DNA from: Nonomuraea maritima
Lineage (GTDB): Bacteria > Actinomycetota > Actinomycetes > Streptosporangiales > Streptosporangiaceae
Assembly: GCF_900100395.1 (NCBI RefSeq)
Contig: NZ_FNFB01000019.1
Location: 1 to 64,000 of the forward strand
Length of the DNA: 64,000 bases
Direction of reading: 5' to 3'
Shown here: positions 1 through 7,526 of the stretch, piece by piece
How the letters are laid out: each line of letters begins with the position of its first letter
Position numbering within the stretch: position 1 is the first letter of the stretch
The notes under the pieces: generated by a model
What the model was told of the DNA's origin: nothing
The model's database searches: none
Seen by the model: only the letters and a program-made list of their open reading frames with translations
Made by a program: the position numbers and the translations under genes

Positions 1-441
1 GCCCTGGTGCTGGTGAGCATTCCTCAAGCGATGGTGTGGAGCTCCCTCGCCGACGGGTCAGCCGAGTACTCGATCATGATTATGGACGGCAGCTGCTTCG
101 GCAGTATGGAGGAGATCCTGCTAGGGCCCGCGGCGGCCGTTCTCATCCTGATCCCGCAGCCGATCGTGCTGGGGGTGGGCTTCGGGCTCTGGGCGCTACT
201 GGCACTCACCGGGCACCGCCCGCTGGGCCGAGTGGTGGGCTGGCTGACGTTGGTGCCCCTCGTGGTCCGTGACCTGATGATGAACTGGATGCCCGTGCTT
301 GGGTGCGCACAGTCTTCGGACAAGGTGACCGATCCCGTCACGATCACATGGGTCCTGTACACGCTCCTCCCTATCGTCCTGGTTCTGCTGGCGGTACGGG
401 TGCGCCGAGCAGCGGCTCCGAAGGAGGAACAACCCGTATGA
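1..441 (+). CDS. Hypothetical multi-pass membrane protein, probably 5'-truncated by the window edge
   Basis: The frame is open from base 1, and the first possible start in the window is a GTG at 7, giving 144 residues. Three hydrophobic stretches are visible at about residues 38-66, 72-90 and 113-131, with a short Arg-rich tail, so it is probably a small integral membrane protein. No family is recognised. The stop codon overlaps an ATG (ATGA at 438-441) that opens a 16-codon ORF ending at 488. That ORF in turn overlaps the next GTG by four bases, so the small genes here look translationally coupled. The true N-terminus probably lies left of the window. Confidence 0.55.
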   Translation, partial: ALVLVSIPQAMVWSSLADGSAEYSIMIMDGSCFGSMEEILLGPAAAVLILIPQPIVLGVGFGLWALLALTGHRPLGRVVGWLTLVPLVVRDLMMNWMPVLGCAQSSDKVTDPVTITWVLYTLLPIVLVLLAVRVRRAAAPKEEQPV

Positions 442-484
442 GGGCGCGCACGACCCCGCGGCCGTCACCGCCCGCCGAGAACGG

Positions 485-751
485 GTGACGGCGTTCGACC
501 TCGTCGCCGGGGAGGCGGACGAGCTGCTTCTTCGGTACGGGTACGGCGCATGCGACAGCGTTCAAGGGGCACGCGCTTACCAGGTGGTGGTTGTCGGCGT
601 GGACGAGCGAAGGTCCAGCTCTGCTGGGATGTGCCCGGACGTACTCAAGACAGCCACGATCACCGTCACGCTCGCGCGGCTGCTGGGCGACCGCCTTGTG
701 CTCGACCTCGGCACAGGGCTGCCGGTGTTACGTGGACTCGACAGGCGCTGA
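485..751 (+). CDS. Small hypothetical protein
   Basis: An 88-residue ORF starting with GTG at 485, which overlaps the TGA of a preceding 16-codon ORF in a GTGA arrangement. Third positions are GC-rich for most of the length, as expected for coding sequence here. The protein is soluble, has no signal peptide, and ends with a hydrophobic stretch around residues 62-82. I recognise no family. It may be a real small gene coupled to the membrane protein upstream, or a decayed 3' fragment. Confidence 0.35.
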   Translation: MTAFDLVAGEADELLLRYGYGACDSVQGARAYQVVVVGVDERRSSSAGMCPDVLKTATITVTLARLLGDRLVLDLGTGLPVLRGLDRR

Positions 752-813
752 TGGCCCGGCGACCGACCCGGAGCCCTGGCCGGATGCGCGGCTTTGTTCG
801 CGAGCCGCATCGT

Positions 814-1299
814 TCAACATCTCGCCTGGATTCTGTCCATGCGAGGACCGAGCCTGTCGCTGTTGAGGTATTTCTCGCTCCAGTCCCTGAAGGAGACCTT
901 GCGCCTTTCCGGTTTTTCGCTGTCCACAAAGCAGGCAGTAGTTTGGGCATCGAATGAGCCCACATGGTCGCGCAAATAGTCAGGGAGCGGGCCGTCAGGG
1001 GTGATTCCGGGAGACCATACCCATGATTTACCTCCGAATCCAGGCTCGGACCACAGGCAGATCGACCCACTTGCACATGTTGGGCGGTCGGGCGAAACAC
1101 TCGCCGATGGAGTTGACGAGGCAGTGAGCGAAGCCGTCGCTCCATCCGGAGATGCGAACCGATCCCAGAGGAAGAATCCGGCGCCACCTACTGCGATAAT
1201 CGTGCCGACGATCGCCCCTATCCCCTGCATGCGCGTCCATTTGAGGATGCCCTCTTTCTGGGCGCTCTGCGGACGTCCTTCGTCGTCGAATGTGCCCAT
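814..1299 (-). CDS. Membrane-anchored peptidase inhibitor family I36-like protein
   Basis: 161 residues. A short cytoplasmic N-terminus is followed by one membrane span at about 26-46, a Ser/Thr/Ala linker (50-72), and an extracellular domain (75-161) with four cysteines (75, 81, 123, 161). The pattern CASGSICLWSEPGFGG is typical of the beta/gamma-crystallin-like I36 family, known from the Streptomyces metalloproteinase inhibitor SMPI; Trp and Gly positions of the repeat are visible. I infer inhibition or binding of a secreted protease at the cell surface. Most I36 proteins are secreted with a cleaved signal peptide, so the uncleaved anchor and 25-residue cytoplasmic extension are slightly unusual. 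It is divergent from the FtsX-like gene at 1609. Confidence 0.72.
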   Translation of the reverse strand: MGTFDDEGRPQSAQKEGILKWTRMQGIGAIVGTIIAVGGAGFFLWDRFASPDGATASLTASSTPSASVSPDRPTCASGSICLWSEPGFGGKSWVWSPGITPDGPLPDYLRDHVGSFDAQTTACFVDSEKPERRKVSFRDWSEKYLNSDRLGPRMDRIQARC

Positions 1300-1608
1300 A
1301 TGGCCAAAACACCTCGCTGTACTGTCGCTCCAACGTCACGAGCATGGCAGCCAAAAGCTTCGCGAAGCAAGTGGAGCTCCTCTTGTCTCCACTCGCTATT
1401 TTCCGTTCAGTGGATAGGGAATGCATAGAAGGGCCGAGCACTATTCCGGCTTGGCTCACCTGAACGCCGTGAGAGCACTCCCATGCTCGGCAGGACGCTG
1501 TCGGGGATCAGATGCGATCATGCACTGTCCGGAACGGCCGGCGGCGAGGTCGAGGCGTCGATGTCGGCACAAGGTTCCGGGGACCCTGATCATGGAGTGA
1601 GGAGTTCG
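1300..1608. other. Divergent intergenic region with two inverted repeats
   Basis: No convincing gene lies in these 309 bases between two divergent genes. It must hold both promoters. Two small symmetric elements are visible: a perfect 12-bp palindrome GCTTCGCGAAGC at 1357-1368, and a 7-bp inverted repeat AGTGGAG/CTCCACT at 1370-1376 and 1387-1393. They could be operators or a hairpin in the leader; no regulator can be assigned. Confidence 0.35.
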
Positions 1609-2490
1609 GTGAAGAGCTGGTTATGGCGGACGGCGGTCGCGACCGTCGTGGCGCTTTCTGGAATGGGCGGGCTGACCGGGTCGGCCATGGCGGACCCGGA
1701 CATCACCATCACCGACAACTCGGAGATCGCGGTCTTCCTCTGTACGCCGTCTGCGTACGGGTGTCACAAGCGGTACGCCACGGCCAAGCAGCGGCGGGAT
1801 GTCGAGACGTTCCTGAAGACCGTGCCCGAGGTGACCGAGGTGCGCTTCGTGAGCCGGGCCGCGTCGTACGCGAGTTTCCGCAGGGAGTTCGCCGGCCAGA
1901 AGAAGGTGCTGGCGGCTGTGCGGGCCGAGGACATGCCGGAGTCCTTCCGCGTACGGGTGTCGGGGGTGGCCGATCGCCTCCGGATCAGGGCCTTGGCGAA
2001 TCGGCGGCCCGGAGTAGGGATCGCCGTCGACCAGGCAGAGATTCGTGCCATTGTTGCGGAATCCGAAAGCCCGGATATTTCGGTATTTCTGTGCATCAAG
2101 GACTCGGCCATGCCCGCCTGCCTGCGCGGACGGGGGAAGGCGAACAAGCTGCCGTCCACGGCCAAGGAGAAGCAGGCGATCGTGGCCGCCATCGAGCGGG
2201 TCCCCGGGCTCGTGTCGTACAGGTACGAGGATCAGGCGACCGCGTACCGGAACTTCGTCGAAAGCTACGCGGACAAGAAAGCGCTCATCGAGGCCACGAG
2301 ATTGTCTGATATGCCGGACTCGTACCGGCTGTCGATGCGGCCCGAGGCCGACTGGGACTCCCCTTGCCGGCGGCTGGCGCGGATGCCGGGTGTGAGCATG
2401 GCGTACGACCAGAGCCGTTGGCTCCAAGAGGTGCGGCTGCATGCGGAGTACGGGCTTCCGGATGTCTGGCCGACCGGCATGTGCGCATGA
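1609..2490 (+). CDS. Secreted protein with two tandem FtsX-like extracellular domains
   Basis: 293 residues from GTG 1609, chosen because AGGAG lies four bases upstream and a clean signal peptide follows (Lys and Arg, a hydrophobic core, then SAMA before DPD at about 28). In-frame starts at 1483, 1561 and 1597 would put 42, 16 or 4 extra residues before the signal. Two related domains follow, at about 39-140 and 157-268. Each begins with a VFLC strand plus a second Cys (45/52 and 162/171), and each contains a MPESFRV or MPDSYRL motif, as in the extracellular domain of the cell-division permease-like FtsX. No transmembrane permease core is present. Role unknown: FtsX domains bind peptidoglycan-hydrolase regulators such as RipC, so wall-hydrolase binding is an inference. 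Single-domain secreted relatives exist in actinobacteria. Confidence 0.7.
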   Translation: MKSWLWRTAVATVVALSGMGGLTGSAMADPDITITDNSEIAVFLCTPSAYGCHKRYATAKQRRDVETFLKTVPEVTEVRFVSRAASYASFRREFAGQKKVLAAVRAEDMPESFRVRVSGVADRLRIRALANRRPGVGIAVDQAEIRAIVAESESPDISVFLCIKDSAMPACLRGRGKANKLPSTAKEKQAIVAAIERVPGLVSYRYEDQATAYRNFVESYADKKALIEATRLSDMPDSYRLSMRPEADWDSPCRRLARMPGVSMAYDQSRWLQEVRLHAEYGLPDVWPTGMCA

Positions 2491-2589
2491 GAACCCGGCG
2501 GGGCGGCCCTCCACGGGGCCCCGACCGGTTCCGCAGGAGGCCGGCCTTGTCCCGATCCCCAGCATGGACGGGGACAGAGCGACTGGCGA

Positions 2590-2614
2590 GGGGCGGCCCT
2601 GCGGAGGCCGCCCC
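2590..2614. terminator. GC-rich hairpin between convergent genes
   Basis: A 9-bp perfect inverted repeat, GGGGCGGCC and GGCCGCCCC, with a 7-base loop lies between the convergent stops at 2490 and 2698. There is no T-run, so it may act as a bidirectional transcription barrier of the actinobacterial I-shaped type or be chance symmetry in GC-rich DNA. Confidence 0.45.
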
Positions 2615-2697
2615 TGCCGAATGCCGGGGCGGCCCCGGACATCCTCGGCATGTCACCCACGGGATCGTGGACGCCGAGCCGCCCGCTCTGTGGTGGT

Positions 2698-3213
2698 TCA
2701 GCGGGGACAGAAGTAAGGACTGTTCACTTCCCCGGCGAACCACCTACCGCGCGAGTCGTAGAACTTGACGAGCCCCCAGGCCTGGTAGCACTGGGTGCCG
2801 ACGACGATGGAAGCCCCGTTGGTCCGGTAATAGCCGCGTCCCACGTAGCTGTTGTCGTTGGCGAGGTGCTGATTACCGCCTGTCTGGAGGTGGTCCTGGT
2901 AGTCGCGGCACGCGGCGACGGTGCGGCCGCATGCCCAGATCGCCACCGACATGGCCTTGGGGTAGCGCTCCGTCGCCAGGGTGGTGTTGGTGAAGGCGCA
3001 GACCCGGCTGCCGTTGCGGTAGACGTGCAGATAGGCCCCCTTGATGGTGGCTCCACCGCTTCTGGCGGTGATCGGGATGTGGCCGACGCGCTGCCCGACG
3101 CAGGGAGCGGCCGAGGCCTGTGCGGAGGCCGGGAGGAGGGCGCCGGCCAACACCATTCCCACGGCCAGGGCCGCGGTGGACGACAGACGCAGGAGGGTGG
3201 ACATCGTAGACAC
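2698..3213 (-). CDS. Small secreted protein, spore-associated-protein-like
   Basis: 171 residues with a standard signal peptide (hydrophobic run about 10-25, cleavage likely after ASAQASA at about 35). The mature part has six cysteines, probably disulfide-bonded, and is rich in Gly, Tyr and Asn. Its layout (a strand with YLHVYRNGSRVCAF, then a central Cys pair, then a C-terminal YYRTNGASIVVGTQCYQAWG block) resembles small secreted spore-associated proteins (SapA type) of actinomycetes. Similarity is judged by eye and is weak. It is divergent from the HTH gene at 3404. Confidence 0.5.
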   Translation of the reverse strand: MSTMSTLLRLSSTAALAVGMVLAGALLPASAQASAAPCVGQRVGHIPITARSGGATIKGAYLHVYRNGSRVCAFTNTTLATERYPKAMSVAIWACGRTVAACRDYQDHLQTGGNQHLANDNSYVGRGYYRTNGASIVVGTQCYQAWGLVKFYDSRGRWFAGEVNSPYFCPR

Positions 3214-3403
3214 GGTGGTCCTTTCTGTGGAGCGAGGCGAGAATATGGCGACCGGGTGAAAGCGGTCGTCCGGCCGTCATCGGTGCCTTTCGAGCCGGCC
3301 TGAGACCGATGCTGCTCATGCACCAACCCCTGCACCACCCCTTCAAGCTGCGCAAAGAAGGCAGCAATAACTGCAACAAACGCAGAGCGACGCGGAGGAG
3401 CAC

Positions 3404-4219
3404 ATGGCGCGAGGTGGACGCAAGGATCAACCGATCAACCGCGAGCAAGGACCGGTCGCGGAGTTCGTGGATGACCTGCGTCGGCTACGGGGTGCCCTGA
3501 CCCTGAACGAGATAGGGCACCGCATGCAATACCACCCCAGCACCCTTTCTCGGCGACTCACTCCGAAGGAGTTGCCGCCGCAGGACTTCGTGGACTCCTA
3601 CGTACGGGCATGCGGGCATGACCCTGGGCCGTGGATCGAGCGCCGGCGAGAACTCAGCCGATCTTCCACGGACCCGCAGGTGATCGAACCGGGCAGTGCG
3701 ACTGAGACGCGGGAGGCGGCCACACCGTGGTGGAAAAGGCCTCATTATCTCGTTCCTGCGGCTGCCGTGCTTTTCGTACCGCTTGCTGTTTATCTGCTGC
3801 TCCCCGCCTCACCCTCCCTGGGGGACGAACAGAGCCCGGCGTCCGCTTCACGCGCCTCCGGCCCTCCCGTACCGGAGCCGGGCCGCGGCTTCCCCATCCG
3901 GATCGACCGGATGGCTTTCCGGATCTTCTCTCCCTGGTGGACCCAGACGAGTGCCGGCGACATCGAGTTCTGGTCGCTCAACGTCTGTCCGCAGGGCACC
4001 ACGACCTACTGGGTGGCCGTGCACCCGACGCGCGAGGCTGTGCGGTTCGCCTGCAACACCTGGCAGTACCACAAATGGGCAGACGTCCCGGCGGGGACCT
4101 ACCACCTGGAGATCTGGAAGGAGCACGACGGCCAGTCCATCAAGGGGTCCGGGGCCATGCGGTCCAGCGTGCCCATCGTCGTCCACCCCAAGTCGACCCC
4201 CACCCCGAGTTCGACCTGA
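3404..4219 (+). CDS. Membrane-anchored helix-turn-helix protein
   Basis: 271 residues; ATG 3404 follows GGAGGAG by three bases. Residues about 15-85 form an XRE-like helix-turn-helix region (LNEIGHRMQYHPSTLSRRL) of the type found at the N-terminus of many actinobacterial proteins. One membrane span follows (about 115-134), then an external domain of about 135 residues with Trp and two Cys. This could be a sensor that couples an external domain to DNA binding, or a protein in which the HTH has been reused for protein contacts. No partner is obvious nearby. Confidence 0.6.
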   Translation: MARGGRKDQPINREQGPVAEFVDDLRRLRGALTLNEIGHRMQYHPSTLSRRLTPKELPPQDFVDSYVRACGHDPGPWIERRRELSRSSTDPQVIEPGSATETREAATPWWKRPHYLVPAAAVLFVPLAVYLLLPASPSLGDEQSPASASRASGPPVPEPGRGFPIRIDRMAFRIFSPWWTQTSAGDIEFWSLNVCPQGTTTYWVAVHPTREAVRFACNTWQYHKWADVPAGTYHLEIWKEHDGQSIKGSGAMRSSVPIVVHPKSTPTPSST

Positions 4220-4320
4220 CCGGCGTCGGGCTGATCCGTGAGCGCTTCGGCGCCGGCAGAGCTGGAGCCGGCGGACGGACACGGCAGGTCGTCGAGTGCT
4301 TGCCTGCGCAGTGAGTCCGC

Positions 4321-5613
4321 CTATGCGGGCCCGGGGTGTGCGTCCGCCCCTGCGGCGTCGTGTTCGGATGGGGCGGCTTCTCCGGTGAAGGCGCGCAGTT
4401 CTCGGCTGAGTGCGGCAACGGCGGCGGTCATACCGATCAGGGCGCCCAGGAGGACGAGCGCCACCGCGCCGCCCAGTGCCGCAGCCAGTGCTCCGCCGAG
4501 GACCGGGCCGAACGGTTTGAGCGCCATGCTCCCCATGCTCAGGACAGCGCCCATCCGGCCAAGCATCTCTTCGGGGACCATCCGTGCGACCACCACGTTC
4601 AACACCACGTTCAGCGAGGGCGTGGACAGGGTGATGAACACCAAGGGAACCATGGGCCACCACGCGCCCTATGGCAGCGCCGTGGCCGCCAGCGCGGCGC
4701 CGAAGACCGTCAGGACGACCAGCAGCAGCCTGCCGGGCGGGAGGAGCTTTCCGAGGCGTCCCGACAGCAGCGCCCCTGCCAGTCCGCCGACACCGAGGCC
4801 GGCCAGGACTGCGCCGGTGGTGAGCGCACTACCGCCGCGTTCGCCGACAAGCACGATCAGCGGGATCAGGAACGCCCCGCCCAGCAGGTTGAGGACCATC
4901 ACCGCCGCAGTGACCTCCCTCAGGCCCCGCCGGCGCCACAGCCAAGTGACGGCCTCGACCGCTTCCCGGCGCATGCCACCCTGGACCGGGTGCTGCTCTT
5001 CTCGTGTGGACGCCTGCGACCGGTTCGCCGGGCGACGCGGCACCTTCGCCAGAGCGTAGAAGATCGCGGCGGCGAGGAAGGTGACGGTGTCGACGACGAA
5101 GGGCACCGCACGCCCCAGGCTGTAGAGCAGGCCACCAAGCGGAGGGCCGACCAGCCCGGCGGCATGGGTGCGGGACTCCTCTTGAGCGTAGGCGCTGTGA
5201 AGTTGGCTTGTGGGGACGATCCCGCGAATGGCCGTGCCCACGACCGGCTCGATGAACGCAGCGCACAGCGCGTCGAGTACCGCCAGTGTGACGAAATGCC
5301 ATATCTGCACCTGGTCGGCGAGAACCAGTGCTGCCAGCAGCGCTGAGACGACAGCCTGGAGGCCCTGGGCGGATATCAGCGTACGGCGACGGTCCCACCG
5401 ATCCACCCAGACGCCAGCGGGTATCTGGACCAGCAGAAAGGCGACGGTGCGGGCTGCGGCAACGACGCCCGCCAGCCCTGGGGAGCCGGTAAGCGCGAGC
5501 ACCAGCAGCGGCATGGCCAGTCTGGTGAGCTCTGGCCCCAGTTCAGACACCGCGCTGCCGATCCACAGCAACTGAAAACGCACGTTCCTGCGGAGCGGGA
5601 CGATGTCGGTCAC
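4321..5613 (-). pseudogene. MFS transporter interrupted by one in-frame TAG
   Basis: GTG 5613 with AAGGAAG eight bases upstream starts a 314-residue protein of the major facilitator superfamily. It has about ten spans and the loop motif VDRWDRRRTL between spans 2 and 3, as in enterobactin-exporter/DHA3-like proteins. It stops at a TAG (4671-4669). The same frame continues without any shift through a further 115 codons that encode the missing last spans and a short tail, ending at 4321. The joined length of about 430 residues is normal for the family. One base change (for example CAG to TAG) would explain it. A functional shortened protein or a sequencing error is possible; restart at ATG 4653 is unlikely to be useful. 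Confidence 0.75.
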
Positions 5614-5848
5614 GGATCATCTTCCTTGGGCTGGGGGGGTGTGAGTCCTGGCCTGCGGTGTCGTTTCCGGATCAGGCTCCGGCTTCGAACAGGCGCGACC
5701 CGAGGCCGAGACCCGGAGAAGATACTCATCAGGCATGACGCTGTCCACTGAACAGCGCTGGCGGGCTATGCGCACTTTCGCGCCCGAAGCGAAGCTCGCG
5801 AAGAAGGTTCGGCGGTCAGATCGCCACGACGCGCGCCGGTGTGGGCGG

Positions 5849-6526
5849 TCAGGTGGAAGAAGAGCCCTCGGCACAGGGCGTGGGGCGTTCAGGACGTGAG
5901 GTTTTCGGTGGGAGGTGGCAGTGGACGGTCAGGCCGCCGCCTGGATTGGGTTGTGCCGTCACGGTCATCGCGTGGGCTCCCGCGATCGAAGCGACGATGG
6001 AAAGGCCCAGGCCGGAGCCGTTGGCGCTTCGCGTACGGTCGGGCGTCATCCGGCGGAAGGGCTCGAACAGCTCGGGAACGCGGTCCGGCGGGATCTCGGG
6101 GCCGGTGTTGGACACGACCAGCCCGTCATCCGGTGTCACGCGTACGTCCACGCTTCCGTCGGGCACATTGTGCCGGACCCCGTTCTCCACCAGGTTGGTC
6201 ACCAACTGGGTGAGCAGTACGGGGTCCCCCGTCACGGTGGTGGGCCTGGACCGTAGCGTGACGCCGGGGAAGGCGGACACGACATCGGCGGCGACCCGGT
6301 CGAACCGCACGGCCTCGACCATGTCGAGGCCGTGGTCGCCGCGAGCCAGCACCAGCAGCCCGTCGATCAGGCGCTCCGTCCTCCGGTTGGCCTCCAGCAA
6401 CTCCGCTCTGAAGCGCTCGATCCGGTCAGGTGTCGGGTCGGCCAGGCCGATCTGGATGGCCGCCCGCTGGATGGCGAGCGGCGTCCGCAGTTCGTGCGAG
6501 ACGTTCGCGACGAATCCCTGCTCGTC
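5849..6526 (-). pseudogene. Sensor histidine kinase, 3' fragment
   Basis: The minus-strand frame encodes the H-box (FVANVSHELRTPLA), the dimerisation helices, the N-box (NLVENGVRHN), a G1 box (VSNTGPEIP), the F box and the G2 box (SGLGLSIV) of a HisKA/HATPase_c histidine kinase. It ends normally at 5849. Everything upstream of the DEQ codons (sensor domain, HAMP) is missing: at 6518-6526 the sequence turns into an ABC permease fragment on the other strand. An internal ATG at 6400 would give 183 residues lacking the phospho-acceptor histidine, so no working kinase can be made. Confidence 0.8.
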
Positions 6527-6865
6527 GGCGGCATCGGCATAGCCAACGTCATGATCATCTCGGTGCTGGAACGCCGCCAGGAGATTGGCCTGCGCCGCTC
6601 CCTCGGGGCGACGCGTGGGCAGATCCGTCTGCAGTTCGTGGTCGAAGCGGTGGTTCTGTCACTGTGCGGGGGCGTCACGGGGACCGTCGTCGGGCTGGCC
6701 GTGAGCCTGCTCTTCGCCGCCGCGCAAGGCTGGCCCCTCGCCCTGCCCACGCAGGTCATCACCCTCGGTGTGACCGCGGCCGTACTGGTCGGCATCGTCT
6801 CCGGCCTCTATCCCGCCCGCCGCGCCGCCGCCCTCACCCCGACCGAAGCCCTGGCGACGGGATGA
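6518..6865 (+). pseudogene. MacB/FtsX-family ABC permease, 3' fragment
   Basis: Starting with LLVGGIGIANVM at 6518, the plus strand encodes the last about 115 residues of a MacB-type permease: the conserved SVLERRQEIGLRRSLGATR cytoplasmic loop, two membrane spans, and the final YPARRAAALTPTEAL motif before the TGA at 6863-6865. The N-terminal two thirds (first span and periplasmic domain) are absent. In-frame codons further left are only the antisense of the kinase fragment. In other actinobacteria such permeases are often encoded beside two-component genes, so this looks like what remains of such a locus. Confidence 0.8.
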
Positions 6866-7012
6866 ACGAACCCCTTCCATCGTCGGCTCGTCTCGGATGA
6901 GCAATGCTTCGCCTCGGGATGGCGGGCCGACGGCCCGTGCGGAAGAAGCGGCCTTGATCAGCCGGCTCCTGGCCCGAGATCATGACCGCTGGGCCGAGGA
7001 AGGGTTAGTGGC

Positions 7013-7493
7013 ATGGCGCTGTCCCGTAAACACGTGCTACGCGACATTGTGGTCCCGCTCGTCGCCGGTTTGGCCACTCCACTCCTTCTGCTTGGCCTGC
7101 TTCGCCTCTTCTTCGGGCCCGAAGTACAGCGCGTGGACCCGACCGTGCTCAGAGAGTTACGCACTGTCGGCCGGGTCGTAGGCGAATACACCGAGACATT
7201 TCATCAGTACGAGAACTTCTACGTCGACAACACGTACCTCGTGGTGCATCTTGGCGGCAGCGCAAAGGGAGACGTACTCGACGAGGTCGGGCGGCGGCTG
7301 AAGCCCAAATGGCTGGGACACAGAAGAATGGGGGCCGCGCAAGCGCGAGCTTGTGCCGCCCAGAGAGACGTCCACCCTCGTTACGGTGCAGCCGCTTGAA
7401 ACGGCGGACCTTGTGGATAGCGATTTTCGCGAGGCGGTCGTGGCCTCCAAGCTGCCTTGGGACGAGATGGTGTACATCACCCTCGCGGGTTAG
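7013..7493 (+). pseudogene. Small membrane-anchored protein with a frameshift
   Basis: ATG 7013 follows GAGGAAGGG. The first about 100 codons encode one membrane span (about 12-33) and an external part ending with GGRRLKPKW. Around 7320-7330 the reading must shift by one base to keep coding sense. The other frame reads EEWGPRKREL and continues with good codon use through LETADLVDSDFREAV to a stop at 7491-7493, whereas the original frame drifts into Ala/Arg-rich text and stops at 7399. The intact product would be about 160 residues. Family not recognised. Confidence 0.55.
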
Positions 7494-7525
7494 AAAGCCC
7501 CGCCACACCCGGTAGCGGGCCTTTC
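7493..7525. terminator. Bidirectional hairpin terminator
   Basis: GAAAGCCCCGC and GCGGGCCTTTC form an 11-bp stem with one mismatch and a short loop. On both strands the stem ends in CTTTC. It sits exactly between the stop at 7491-7493 and the stop of the chelatase D gene at 7527, so it can end transcription from both sides. Confidence 0.65.
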
Positions 7526-7526
7526 A

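Noticed and set aside
5736..5900. Short plus-strand ORF starting MTLSTEQRWRAMRTFAPEAKLA
   Set aside because: About 50 codons, no ribosome site and no recognised family. It runs into the antisense of the kinase fragment. Possibly a remnant but not supportable.
6332..6865. Single 177-aa plus-strand ORF containing the permease motif
   Set aside because: Its first about 60 codons are the antisense of the histidine-kinase fragment. The ORF is a chance product of the deletion junction, not a gene.
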